From: Brucella cytisi | GTDB lineage: Bacteria > Pseudomonadota > Alphaproteobacteria > Rhizobiales > Rhizobiaceae | NCBI GenBank assembly: GCA_012103075.1 | Contig: JAAVLQ010000003.1 | Coordinates: forward strand, 558,001-622,000 | DNA length: 64,000 bases | Reading direction: 5' to 3' | Shown: positions 1 to 11,132 of the stretch, in pieces | How the letters are laid out: each line of letters begins with the position of its first letter | How positions within the stretch are numbered: the first letter of the stretch is position 1 | Notes under the pieces: model-generated | Told to the model about the DNA's origin: nothing | Databases searched by the model: none | What the model saw: the letters and a program-made list of their open reading frames with translations, nothing else | Program-made: the position numbers and the translations under genes

Positions 1-253
1 GCCCTTCTTCCGAAAAGCCTTTCGCGATCCCGCAACACGAAATAACATATGCCATATTGTCCGCTGAATTATGCTTTCATATGATTTTTGTGACGCCAAT
101 ACAAAATGGAATGTATGGAACCCGCCTCATTTTTCCTGCTTATTTTACTACTATGGTTTGCCAAATTCTTTCGTTTAGACGAGTATTCGACCAGATAATG
201 ATACTGGTGACTAGTTGAGGAAGTGGAGTGCTCGCCCCACTTCCTCGTAGATA

Positions 254-1916
254 TTACTGCGGAGACAACCTTTCGAGTTCATTCAAGCGCTCCAGCGCAG
301 CCCGTTGACGAAGCAGTCCATAATTGATGCCGCTTGCGTTCAGGGTGCTGCCTTCCTGATAAGGGAATTTATCGAAATCCGTGAAGAAATCCTTGATCTT
401 TCCCCTGTATTGGTACCAGCAACCACATGTTTCGACCGAAAACTCGATTGCGCCTCCTCCGTCTTCCATTGCCCTTTCATAAGGGTCCATCCGAAGGTTG
501 GTAATCAATGCCCAATTGGGCACTTCTCGAGTAGCCGTTGCGATATTGCCGTGGCTCATCGTTGCAAAACTGAGTTTCCAATCGTTCCACCGAATGGCAT
601 TTAGGTTTCCGCCTTGATCAAAGTAGTACATGGCATCTCTGGGAGTCGTATCACTTTCACCTTTCAACAATGAGGTAAGATCATACCCGTCCAGATGAAC
701 TTTGAATTCCTTTGACCCGGATTTAAAGCCGCTTTTCATCTGCTCTTTGAGATCCGGAATACCAGCAGCGGCGGCGAACGTCGGCATCCAATCCATGAGA
801 GTCACGATGTCGTTTACCTCGGTCCCGGGCTTCACAACACCGCCAGCGAACCATCATTGGGATTCGGAAGCCACCCTCCCGTGTCGTGCCTTTTTCCCCT
901 CGGAACATCGTTTGTGCTCCGTCCGGCCACAGAGCCAGTTCCGCTCCGTTGTCCGTCGTGTAGAGCACTATCGTGTCCTCGGTTATTCCCAGTTCATCCA
1001 GTTGATCCAGCAACTGACCAACATGTCCGTCATGTTCCAGCATCCCGTCCGCATGGATACCCTTGCCAGTTTTGCCGACAGAATCCTGCTTCAAATGGGT
1101 AAAGACGTGCATACGCGTTGAATTGAACCAACAAAAGAAAGGCTTATCCGCTTTATGCTGACGATCTATAAAATCCTTGGCCGCAGCAAGGAACTCTTCA
1201 TCAACGGTTTCCATACGTTTGGTATTCAGTGCACCGGTATCTTCAATCTTACCATCTGCGCTGGACTTGATGACACCACGCGGTCCGTACTGTTTCCTGA
1301 AATCCGGGTCCTTCGGATAAAAGTACCCTTCGGGTTCTTCTTCCGCATTCAAGTGGTAAAGATTGCCAAAAACTCATCGAAGCCATGGTTTGTAGGCAGA
1401 TGCTGGTCCTGATCGCCAAGATGGTTCTTGCCAAACTGACCCGTCGCATAACCCTGCGCTTTCATCACATCGGCTATTGTCGGCATCCAATCTCGGATTC
1501 CATGTGGATCCCCCGGCATACCAATGGTAAGCAGACCCGTCCGGAATGGCTCCTGACCAAGAATGAAGGAAGCCCGGCCCGCAGTACAACTTTGCTGCCC
1601 ATAAGAATCCGTAAAGATTGCGCCTTCTTTTTGCTATGCGGTCGATGTTTGGAGTCCGATACCCCATAAGTCCCATTGTATAGGCACTGATCTGTGGGAT
1701 ACCAATATCATCGCCAAAGATAACGAGTATGTTTGGCTTTTTACCTGAGGCAGCGGATTGATTGCCGCCCGATGTCTGAGCTTGAGCCAACGTCGGATGT
1801 GTTGTAGCCGCTACTGTCAATGCTGTCACTGCAAGTGAACTGCCTCCCAGCAGAATATCGCGGCGACTTACAGATGCCGTATTGCTTTCCGACTTATCCG
1901 AACTGGACTTTTTCAT
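254..1916 (-). CDS. Tat-exported arylsulfatase, class I (frameshifted)
   Basis: A formylglycine-dependent sulfatase that would hydrolyse sulfate esters in the periplasm. The start at 1916 follows a GGGAG ribosome site. The N-terminus carries a twin-arginine signal ([11 protein letters not shown] at residues 18-19) with a cleavage-like ALAQAQ further on. The core begins [11 protein letters not shown] (metal-binding Asp pair), followed by the C-T-A-G-R signature whose Cys would be converted to formylglycine. Later come [16 protein letters not shown] and TTDNGAE, typical of the alkaline-phosphatase fold. Reading frame shifts lie near 1630 (extra A in a run), 1370 (missing T in a run) and 840; joined, they give about 550 residues. 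It is the last gene of the FGE-HAD-sulfatase operon, so its activating enzyme is co-transcribed. The substrate is unknown. Confidence 0.85.
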
Positions 1917-2028
1917 TGTCAGTCTCCCTTTCGTTAGAACTGTGCCTGTAGCACTAAAGGTTTCATCATTCCCTGTGATGGCTGTCCGCCAGTGAGTACT
2001 CACAGTCTGCCACGGTCGCAAACACGTG

Positions 2029-3038
2029 TTACTTCTTTGGCGAGAAAACCTCTGTCCAATCTTGCTTCATGTCCACGACCGTCCAACCTCGCTCTTTTGC
2101 TTCAACCAGAGCCTTATCCAGCTTTCCGAATGCAGACTTGCGGTCATAGGCAAACTCCCGCTCCACATCGGTATGATGTACAATCAGTCCAAAGCCCGGT
2201 GTCTTTGCAGTAGCCCATCTCAGCATTTCATAATCGCCGTCGGAGTTTCCGGCGACAAAGACCGGACGACGACCGATGAACTTATTGATACCGACTGGCT
2301 TTCCGTCACCATCGTCGATGAAGTCGATTTTCGGTAACCGGGTCAGGACAGGTGTTCCATCGATGACTTCGTACTTGGTCGCAATTGAGCTGCCCACGAC
2401 CTGTTCGGGAGGAATTCCGTAAAGTGATTGCGTCACCGGGCGCATGAACTCAACCCCACCACCAGAGACAATAAACGTCTTGAAACCGTTCGCTCGCAGG
2501 AACTCAAGTAATTCGCGCATCGGAAGATAGGTCATTTCCGTATAGAGTTTTCCTGTCTTCGGATGCCGCGCAGTGGCAAACCAGTTTGTGACGAGGCTGT
2601 TAAAATCGTCAGTCGTCATGCCTGCGTGGGTGGCCATGACCAGCTCAATGAGTCCTTTCTCACCACTGGCCGCCAAACCCTGAACGTCGTTGTTAAGGAC
2701 ACTTTTGAAGGGTTCCTTTTCCTTCCAGTCTGGGTTTTCTTCGGCGAGCGCCTTAACCCGATCGAGCGCAAACCCCAGTTGAATGTAGAATGGTTGTTCC
2801 GACCACAGGGTTCCGTCGTTATCAAAAACGGCGACGCGTTCGTCTGGCTGCACATAGTTCTTGTTGCCCTCAGTCACAGTCGAAGTAATAAACTCAACAA
2901 TAGCGGACTTGGTCGCTCCGTCCCTCCGGGAAGGTAGCGGATCCTGCGCCAGCACGGGCTGAGAAAGACAAATCACCAGCAAGGCCGTGGTCAAAAACCA
3001 GTGCGAAACTGCTTTACTAAGGTACTTGCACTCGTCAT
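2029..3038 (-). CDS. Secreted HAD-superfamily phosphatase-like hydrolase
   Basis: A haloacid-dehalogenase-fold hydrolase of about 330 residues. The nucleophile motif is [10 protein letters not shown] (D-x-D-G-T), motif II is FIVSGGG and motif III/IV is [13 protein letters not shown]. It therefore most resembles the exported phosphoserine-phosphatase-like HAD proteins. The hydrophobic stretch [16 protein letters not shown] is a Sec signal peptide. An ATG at 3038 overlaps the stop of the upstream FGE gene (ATGA), which makes it the natural start. From that ATG the frame breaks within a few codons, so one base appears to be missing. The clean frame otherwise opens only at a TTG at 2994. Its job beside a sulfatase is unknown; dephosphorylating a desulfated product is one guess. 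Confidence 0.75.
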
Positions 3039-4011
3039 TTGACTCTCCTGTTGAGTGGTTCTCTTCTGATGCAGCGAAAACCTACATGGCTCATAGAACT
3101 ATCTTCAGGTTGAGCGTGGCGCGCTGCAGGGCGGTAACGGCGGCAATAGTTTGGCGCGCAAAGATGCGATCCGCCCTTTACTACTCTCCGCGGTATCCTG
3201 ATCTGCGGAAGTTGCGGATCATAACTGCCGGAAAGGTCGCCACCGCGTGGATTCGCCGGAATACAACACGATTTTTCGGCGCGCTGGGGATGATTTGTAG
3301 ACCAGTAATCACTTGTCCATTCCCAGACATTTCCGATCATATCGTAAAGCCCGTATCCATTGGGTGGAAAAGAACGCACAGGTGAAGTCCGCTCCTGCCC
3401 TTTTGGTTTGGTTGACTGAACAGGAAAGATACCTTGCCGGTGTTTGCCATAAGTTTGCCGTTGGGGATAAGTTCGGCTCCCCGGGCATATTCGCAGTCCT
3501 GTGTTCCACCGCGCGCAGCATACTCCCACTCTGCTTCGGTAGGGAGATCCAAACCAGCCCAGTCCGCGTAGGCTTTGGCATCTGACCGGGCAATGTGTAC
3601 CACTGGGTGATCAAGTTTACCTCTGATGTCGCTCAGGCCTCCCAAAGGCCTTCGCCAGTAAGCACCGTGCTTGTATTTCCACCACTGACGTATATCCTGA
3701 CCATCCAGAACTTTTGGCTGATGGAATACCAACGAACCAGCACGTAGATTTTCCGATTTTGCCCCGGGATAATCAGCCGCGTTCGGAACAATTTCGGCAA
3801 CCGTCACATGCCCCGTCTCCTTGACGAATTCCGCAAACTGTCTGTTAGTCACGGGGGTAATGTCGATCCAGAAGCCGTCCACCTTGACCGGATGCGCTGG
3901 AGCTTCCTCTGGATAATGGTGATCAGACCCCATCACAAAGGCTCCACCCTCGATCCAAACCATTCCAGCGATAGCAGTTTCACGGGTCATTTCTTCAAGA
4001 CATTCTGCCAT
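3035..4011 (-). CDS. Formylglycine-generating enzyme (sulfatase-modifying factor)
   Basis: Oxidises the active-site cysteine of sulfatases to C-alpha-formylglycine. The start has a strong AGGAGG site eight bases upstream. The N-terminal half shows the FGE-sulfatase fold (GMVWIEGGAFVMGSD, FWIDITPVTNRQFAEFV, DLPTEAEWEYAARGG). The C-terminal half has GLYDMIGNVWEWTSDYW and then KGGSHLCAPNYCRRYRPAAR ending GFRC. The two cysteines of that block match the Cys pair of active FGE, so this looks like a true FGE and not a catalytically inert EgtB/DUF relative. The two halves are in different frames, with one base (probably T) missing near 3438. First gene of the operon, 4-base overlap with the HAD gene. 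It could serve both sulfatases in the window, both of which carry C-T-A-G-R. Confidence 0.85.
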
Positions 4012-4063
4012 TGTCGCCTCCTGCTATCGATATCACAATATCTCTTCCGATGGCTGGAAATGT

Positions 4064-4079
4064 AAGTACGTTACGGTAA
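4064..4079. promoter_or_regulatory. 16-bp conserved operator-like motif, copy 1 (FGE-sulfatase operon)
   Basis: AAGTACGTTACGGTAA lies about 53 bases upstream of the FGE start. The same 16 bases, on one strand or the other, occur at 8789-8804, 18626-18641 and 18874-18889, and with one change at 9078-9093. The core TACGTTACGGTA is an imperfect palindrome (TAC-N6-GTA), as expected for a dimeric repressor or activator. A second inverted repeat, GTAACG-CCT-CGTTAC, sits just upstream at 4090-4104 and shares the GTAACG half. Seen directly; binding and identity of the regulator are inferred. Confidence 0.6.
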
Positions 4080-4104
4080 AACATGAGACGTAACGCCTCG
4101 TTAC

Positions 4105-4501
4105 ATCAGTGCGCCCACTGGCAAGGGTTTTGGAATATCCATATTATACAATGAATTATGCATCAGGACGATGGCAGGGACGGCCTACTCCCAATAAGCA
4201 CTGCATTCAGATGCGACAGTATCCTCAAAGCCCCTGCGTTTGGCATCGTACACTGCTCAAAAAATACCATTGGCAGATAGCCCACATCCCGGTCGATGAG
4301 TAAGGTACGATTGCAACACCGCTATATTGACGATCACGACATTCGGCAGGTGAGAACGATGCCGTTTTCACATCCCATCGCACTGAGTTAGTTCGCCTGC
4401 TTCTGGAATACTGTGTACGCAGCCAAACTGCGTCGCGCTACAATCAGGTCCCATCATAACCTGTCTGAACGAATTTTTTCGCTCCTGCAATGCAATACAA
4501 G
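4105..4501. other. Non-coding gap, no gene recognised
   Basis: About 400 bases between the operator region of the FGE operon and the 3' end of the transporter/synthase gene. Short open frames here have no ribosome site and no recognisable protein character. No clear terminator is visible. Confidence 0.5.
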
Positions 4502-7022
4502 TCAGAGCCTTCTAGCGAGGTTCTCCGGTAAAAACCAGTTATAGTAAGGATTTTCACCGGCATATCGCATGACGAAAGCCCCATTCTTCTGCCATGCTTC
4601 CCGGTTGTTACTGTATGAGGCAAGGCCTGCCTGATAGAATGCATAAAGATATTGACGTTCTCGTTGCACCCGGGCAAGCGCGAGCGGCGGCAGATTTACA
4701 ATCTCAGGCTCTCTGGCATGTTGCATAATGCTGACGAGCGTCATCGCGAAGGTATTGGGCCGTACCCATGTACTAAACTCTATAGACGGGTAATTGTCGG
4801 TCACAGATTGCACGTCACCCGCAAATGCCAATAATCCACTTCTGTCGGTTACCCACGTGGCAAGCATCGCATCCACAGATTGGATACCAACATCCTGAAG
4901 TGCTTTCTTGACCGTAGGTTGTTCGAACCGAGTTGTCATTCTGCCATAATCCGGGGCATGGGTCGCAAGGATCCGATCATCATCATCTCATGAAGTTCAG
5001 TCGTCCAGAGGTGCGTGAACGGGAACACTTCGGTGAAACTTTTACAAGGGCACGGGTGTCCTCGATATTCTGCGTAGGCAATGGCAGCCACTGCGCAACC
5101 ATGCCACCACCAGTCAATCTTTTCGCGGCAAAATTATAGAAATCAGTCGAATAAAGATTGGCGACACCAGCAGCCGACGGCGGCGGCGGCTCAAGTGTAA
5201 TGAGATCATATTTGCGGTCATTTGCGATAAGCTCTCTGCGGCCATCGCGCAAACGCAGGTCAATTCGCGGATCGTCGGGCGCTCCGTAATTACCTTTGAA
5301 GGTGCGGCTGGCACGGACGACGCCCGGAAGCAATTCCGCAACAACGCGCTTTTCCAGATTATCAAACGCAAGGGTTGCACCTGCAGTAATGCCGGTGCCA
5401 AGACCTATTATCAGTACTGATCTTGGATCGCTGTCAGCAATTATCAAAGGTAATAATGCCTGCAGCCGCATGTAGCGTTCTGACGCCATTGAATCACCCG
5501 TATTGGATACCCCCCCGGATGTAAAGCCTCCTGAACCTATTATTATTTCCCTGTTCAACAACCGCAACGGTTGCGCCTAATCCTTCCTCGTAGAAAATCA
5601 GACCGCCCTTTTGCGCACTCCGGCAGAAGCTGAGCGAACCTATCTGTAGGAACGCACACCAAAAGCAAACCGGCAATCACGACCAGTAGGCTGGAGGCTA
5701 ACATACTTCGTTGTGACCATCTTTCAGAACGCAGCAACATAATCGTTGCAAGCAGCGATGCTGTGAAGCCAAGAATACCAATTGCATGGACAAATCCAAA
5801 TCGGGGCACAAGTACAAAACCGGTGAAAACAGAACCCACTATGCCACCGAGCGTATTCCAGCCTCCAACGAGCCCAACCGCCCGACCAACAGGCACGGTT
5901 TTCCCAACAATCATCACAACCACAGGGAACGCGGCCCCGAGAAGTAGTGTGTAGGAGCAAACACTATTGTGAACGCTGCAACTGCAAAGCGCGCAGACAT
6001 TCCTGCAAGGCGGTTGTCGGTAGTAACGAGAACCCAGTATTCAGCGAACGACTGAGCCGTTATCATCCAGCGCCCGAGTAGCGCCACCTCTACTACGGCG
6101 ATAATACCTGCAGTTCCGATCAGTAAACCAAGAACGCTCCGGGGCCTTCTTATCCGCTCAATAAAAGGCGAGATCGCAGCCGAACCCAGTGCCAACCCTG
6201 CAAGATAAGTGGCCAGAACTACCGAGAATGCAAAAGCACGGGTGCTCATGAACTGAACAATAGACTGTGTCCAGACGACTTCATATCCGAGAGCCACTCC
6301 GCCAGCGATTCCATATAAGATGATTGCCTGACGTGCTTCGTCTGAAAGGAATCCCGCATGAGTGTCATGTCCTTGAGCGCTTTTGTTGTTCGCCGATCGC
6401 AACATAAAGGCAATCAATGCGACCGCAAAACTGCCGGAAGCGGCTATACTGGCAGTACCTGCGAGCCCAAACGACGGTATCAGTATAAAAGTAGTGGCAA
6501 GTGTCCCGACAATCGCGCCGAAGGTATTCGCCGCATACAGTTTTCCGGCGGCTGCCGCGGGAAGGCCGATTTCCCTTATGGAGCACAGCATCGCGGGAAG
6601 TGTTCCGCCCATGAAAACTGCGGGAAGGGCAATAGTGAACAAGAGCAGAAACCATGCCAACGATGAGCTGAAGCTCTCAAGCCTCACAAAAGGTAAAGCA
6701 AGATGAGGAAGACAAATCGTGACAAACAACCCTGATGTCGCCACCATGACTTCCAGTACACCGTAAAGCAAGAAGGGCGTTTGCAAACGATCGGCAAGAC
6801 GACCGAAGATAAAACCGCCTAGCGCCAATCCCCCATGAATGCGGATATACCTGCGCTTACCGCGTAAACATCCACTCCGATAATTGTTGACAACTGTCGG
6901 ATCCATACAACCTGAAATATTAATGACGAGCACCCTGAAACAAGTAGAAGAACTGCAGCAAGCCAGAAGCGCGCCACATGACCCACAATTGTCGCATTCT
7001 TAAAAAACATGCTTTGCGCCAT
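4502..7022 (-). CDS. Fused MFS-like transporter / spermidine-synthase-like protein
   Basis: A membrane protein of about 840 residues whose N-terminal two thirds are hydrophobic helices with small-residue motifs (GGTLPAMLCS, YAANTFGAIVGTL, GYEVVWTQSIVQFM, VGGWNTLGGIVGS). It is followed by a soluble Rossmann methyltransferase-like domain of the spermidine synthase type (VLIIGLGTGITAG, YDLITLEPPPPSAAGVANLY, MVAQWLPL). This is the layout of the fused transporter/spermidine-synthase family of unknown substrate. GLGTGIT matches the decarboxylated-SAM/SAM-binding loop, but the catalytic Asp of true spermidine synthases is not evident (LEPPPPS replaces a D-containing motif), so polyamine synthesis is doubtful. 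Frame breaks lie near 6830, 5930, 5560-5620 and 5010. Start at 7022, just after the second sulfatase and likely co-transcribed with it. Stop at 4502. Confidence 0.75.
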
Positions 7023-7049
7023 AGTCACCACCGGTTGGTCGGGCACGAA

Positions 7050-7075
7050 GGGAGGCCGCCTGCAGACGGCCTCCC
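7050..7075. terminator. Hairpin between sulfatase 2 and the transporter gene
   Basis: Perfect 9-bp inverted repeat GGGAGGCCG / CGGCCTCCC with an 8-base loop, directly after the sulfatase stop and ending about 28 bases before the next start. No T-run follows on the minus strand. It may therefore attenuate, or protect an mRNA end, rather than fully terminate. Confidence 0.45.
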
Positions 7076-7081
7076 CCCGAC

Positions 7082-8677
7082 TTATTGGGCGGGGGTGCAC
7101 CCAGAGCTTTGTCCAATATAGCGTCAATCTGCTTATGGACGGATTCCTCGACCTGATCGATCGAGAAGCTAGCCGGCCGCTGGCTCGGCGGATACTCTAT
7201 AAAAGTTTCAAGGAACGTGGCGGCCTTCATCGTTGCCTGAGCGAACAGGTACGCATTCTTGGTCCTCCAGTCGTTGTATTGATCGGAAACAATGTCTGCC
7301 CTCTCAAACGGATCCATACGCAGATTAAAGATCTTGGGTACGCGCAGGCAAGTAAACGGATCCTGCCAGACATCAAATCCACCCGGTTTGCGCATTTCGC
7401 AGAAGACCGCTTTCCAATCGCCAAATCTCAGGCCGACCAGCTTGGCATCATCATTGAAATAGTAAAACTCCTTACGATTGCCCTTAGGCTGCTCGCCAAG
7501 CAGATAAGGCAACTGATTGTATCCGTCGAGATGAACCTTGAAGGTTTTCCCTCCGAGGTCCGTACCCTTTAAGAGGCGCTCCTTAATGTCAGTGTCGCCA
7601 GCCGCCGCGAGTAATGTGGGAAACCAGTCGAGGCCGGAAAAATTTCATTTGAGGTAGTGTTGGGTTTAATCTTGCCCGGCCAGCGAATTATGGCTGGTAC
7701 ACGGAACGCACCTTCCCAGTTAGAATCTTTTTCGCTGCGGAACGGCGTTGTTGCCGCATCTGGCCACGAGAACTGGTTGGGTCCATTGTCCGTGGCGTAG
7801 ACGACGATTGTATTGTCGGCAATTTTCAGTTCATCCAACAGGTCCAGAAGCTTTCCGACATCATTGTCGTGTTCGATCATGCCGTCGGCATAGTCGTTAC
7901 CGGGCATGCCACTCTGTCCCCGGAATTCAGGTCGTATATGGGTGAAGAGATGCATGCGCGTAGTATTCATCCGTAAAGAACGGCTTCTTTGCTTCCGCCT
8001 GTTTCTTTATATAATCCATCGCTGCTGCGGTGGTTTCATCATCTATGGTTTCCATACGCTTTGTGGTAAGTGCTCCCGTATCCTCAACCTGACCGTCAGC
8101 AGAAGCTTTGAGAACGCCACGTGGCGCGTAGCTTTTCAGAAATTCTGGATCATCTTTTTGGCCAATAAGGACGTTCTGGTTCTTCTTCAGCGTTAAGATG
8201 ATAAAGATTTCCGAAAAATTCATCGAAGCCATGAGCGGTTGGAAGGAAGCGGTCCTGGTCGCCCAGATGGTTCTTGCCAAACTGCCCTGTGGCATAACCA
8301 AGCGCTTTCAACGCCTGAGCGATGGTCACGTCCCGGTCCTGAATACCTACCGGAGCTCCGGGCACTCCGACCTTGGACATCCCGGTTCGCAACACGGTTT
8401 GTCCGGTGATGAAAGTAGACCGGCCCGCAGTACAACTGTTTTCCGCATAATAGTCTGTAAATCGTAAGCCTTCTTTGGCAATACGGTCGATATTGGGTGT
8501 ACGATAGCCCATCACGCCATCGGAGTAGGCGCTGATATTCGTTTGACCAATATCATCCCCAAAGATGACAAGTATGTTTGGCTTGTCTCACGGAGGCGGT
8601 GTTGATGTATTTTGGGCCACCGCAGACGTGCTCAGCAGCGTCAGCGCAATGGCTGTAAGCTTTCCAGTCAGGCTCAT
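7082..8677 (-). CDS. Secreted arylsulfatase, class I (second copy, frameshifted)
   Basis: Paralogue of the sulfatase at 254-1916. The start at 8677 has a GGGAGA site and opens a Sec-type signal peptide ([20 protein letters not shown]) with AVAQ cleavage. The earlier copy uses a Tat signal instead, so the two may be exported in different folding states. The core has [21 protein letters not shown], the activation motif [36 protein letters not shown] and [11 protein letters not shown]. Frame breaks lie near 8600, 8160, 7960, 7640, 7560 and 7090. With one C restored in a C-run, the C-terminus reads GAPPPAQ and stops at 7082. It precedes the transporter/synthase gene. Activation would depend on the FGE encoded at 3035-4011. 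Confidence 0.85.
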
Positions 8678-8788
8678 TGCCAGTCTCCCGATGTTTAATT
8701 GTCTGCCTGCATAATCACACTGCATAATCACAGAAGGCGCACACACCTGCGTGAGTGGCCGAAGCTTACATTCGGCAGAAAATAACAG

Positions 8789-8804
8789 AAGTACGTTACG
8801 GTAA
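8789..8804. promoter_or_regulatory. 16-bp conserved motif, copy 2 (sulfatase 2 operon)
   Basis: Exact AAGTACGTTACGGTAA about 110 bases upstream of the second sulfatase start, inside the 480-base divergent region shared with the moxR operon. Same orientation on the sequence as copy 1. Confidence 0.6.
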
Positions 8805-9077
8805 CTGCGATGGTATGCTTTGGCGTCGTCGAAGCGATCAGTATATTTGGAATAAACCGGCCCTTTGGCCTTCAAACAACGTTCAACGCAATGGAAACGG
8901 TCGCCTGAACGGAACTGTTGTGATTATCCTCATGATCCTTTTTTTCTATACGGTCGAGCGCGGCGTGCTCCAATCAACACCCGTCGCACACGTTTCACGT
9001 AAGCCATATCCACTATTGGGCTTGCCGCTTCACTTGAATATGAACTTGATACTAGATAGCTCGGATTTTAGCGAAAT

Positions 9078-9093
9078 TTACCGTTACGTACTT
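9078..9093. promoter_or_regulatory. 16-bp conserved motif, copy 3 (moxR operon)
   Basis: TTACCGTTACGTACTT, the reverse complement of the motif with one change (T to A at the centre of the forward form). It is about 65 bases upstream of the moxR start, so each side of the divergent region has its own copy facing its own gene. Confidence 0.55.
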
Positions 9094-9158
9094 CCTAACG
9101 CCCGGCTCCCATCGCAACATACTTACAAGGCCGCCAGACCCAGACCGTAGCCATAGTG

Positions 9159-10185
9159 ATGCAAATTGTGACGCGGCTCAGACGAGACAGGCAGGAGGCC
9201 GATTTGCCAGCACGTGACGATATTCTCAATCTAGGTAAGCAAATTCAGCAATCTGTTGTCGGTCAGCAATCAATGGTCGAACGTTTGTTGCTTGGCCTAC
9301 TGTCAAATGGCCATCTCCGGTCGAAGGTCTGCCGGGTCTCGCCAAGACGAGAGCGATCAAGAGCCCGGCTAAAAATCTGCAAGCAGAACTGTCCCGCATT
9401 CAGTTCACGCCTGATCTTCTGCCCGCAGACATAACCGGTTCCGAGGTTTATTTTTCAGCCTCAGGTAAAGGTGAATTCAAGTTTCAACAGGGCCCTATAT
9501 TCGCCAATCTCATTCTGGCAGACGAAATAAACCGCGCTCCGGCAAAAGTCCAGTCGGCGCTTCTTGAAGCCATGGAAGAACGTCAGGTGACCGTTGGTGG
9601 CAAAAGTTATCCTCTGCCTCAGCTTTTTCATGGTGATGGCTACGCAGAATCCGATCGAGCAGGAAGGTACCTATCCATTACCCGAAGCCCAGCTCGATCG
9701 ATTTTTAATGCATGTGGAAGTCGGCTATCCGGACGAACAGTCGGAAGTAGATATCATGCACCTGAACCGTCGGGAAAAAAGAAGCCGAAGAAAAACATCC
9801 CACGAAACATAAACCTATTCAACGGCTTGCCCCTCAATCCGTGTTCGATGCTCGTGCGGAAATTGGAACCGTCAAGGTAAGTGATCCCGTTGAAAAATAT
9901 ATTGTCGCTCTAGTTATAGCGACGCGTTATCCTGAACGTTACGATAAAGAACTGGCAAAACTTCTTCAGGTTGGCGTTAGTCCTCGCGGCGTAATAGGAC
10001 TTGACCGTGTAGCACGCTCCTATGCGTGGCTTAACGGCAGGGACTATGTAACACCTGATGATGTGAAGGCCGTAGTCAACGATGTATTTCGACACCGTAT
10101 GATACTCTCATATGATGCCCACGCCTCCAACACCACCGCTGACGAAATCATTAATCGTATCACGAAACTGGTTGGCGTATCATGA
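9159..10185 (+). CDS. moxR: MoxR-family AAA+ ATPase (frameshifted)
   Basis: An AAA+ ATPase of the MoxR class. These act with VWA-domain proteins as chaperone-like assembly factors for enzymes or complexes. The pieces, joined, read [20 protein letters not shown], a Walker A loop [28 protein letters not shown] (Walker B plus the MoxR signature) and [20 protein letters not shown] (sensor 1 region). Next come [19 protein letters not shown] and the C-terminal lid ending KLVGVS. About 340 residues. Breaks near 9318, 9630 and 9790. First gene of a tightly overlapping six-gene operon: its TGA overlaps the next ATG. Confidence 0.85.
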
Positions 10186-11132
10186 AATCAGTTGCTGACA
10201 GCCGGGGTATATATGTAACCACGCAACAGCTTGTCGCCCTTGAGGGGCAAGCCCGGAACCTTACATTTGTACAGAAAAAGCGTAGTCATCAGTTGCTGGC
10301 TGGCCGGCTGCAATCCATGATGCGGGGTCGAGGCCTTAGTTTCGAAGAGTTACGCGAATATCTGCCGGTGACGATGTACGGACAATTGACTGGAGGGTGA
10401 CGGCCAGAACGGGTCGCCCCGTCGTCCGGGTGTATTCTGAAGAGAAAGAGCGCCCTGCACTCCCCGGTCATTGACCAGAGAATTAACATGTTCTTCGGCA
10501 GCCGTCGTTCAATGAAGTCAGTAGCAGCCGCGGAAGCGGCAGTCCCGGTCGCCCGGCGAATTCTGGGTTCCGGAGACCGCGTCGGAGGCGTCGTCTTCAC
10601 CGATACACAAGTCAGTGAAGTAAAGCCACATCGAAGCCGCAACGCCGTTATTGCGTTGGCGAACAAAATCGCGGATGCGAACGGCAGGCTCAGGGCAGAC
10701 TACGACCAGAAGCCAAACTCTGCCGCATTGGATTCTGCCCTAAGCCAAGCTGCAAAAATAGCGCATCATGATTTTCTTATAATAATTGTCAGTGATTTTG
10801 ACGGCCACAACGACACGACAAAGCAGATTCTCATGCAGCTCGCCACACGAAATGATGTGGTGTGCCTGCTCGTATATGACCCGTTTATGCTGGATTTACC
10901 GAGCGTCGGCGATATTGTAGTCAGCAGTGGGCAGCTTCAGGCTGAATTGGCTCTCGGTCGACAGGATATACGAAAATCAATTGACAGCTTTGCCCGCGAG
11001 AGGGCTCGAGAGCTGCTAGCATGGCAACGCGAACTTGGTTTGCCAATGCTACCCATATCTGCAGCGGAAGAAACTACTCCACAATTACGCAACCTCCTAG
11101 AACAATCGGCATGGCGTCAGCGGAGGCGGTAG
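10182..11132 (+). CDS. DUF58-domain protein
   Basis: Begins [20 protein letters not shown] and continues with RSHQLLAGRLQSMMRGRGLSFEELREYLP, the typical N-terminus of DUF58 proteins that follow moxR. The second part (FFGSRRSMKSVAAAEAA, GDRVGGVVFTD, HHDFLIIIVSDFDGHND, DVVCLLVYDPFMLDLPSVGD) is the VWA-like C-terminal half. The two parts are separated by frame breaks between about 10400 and 10490. ATGA overlap with moxR upstream and a 22-base overlap with the next gene. Expected role: adaptor between MoxR and the membrane VWA proteins; no enzymatic function is known. Confidence 0.75.
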
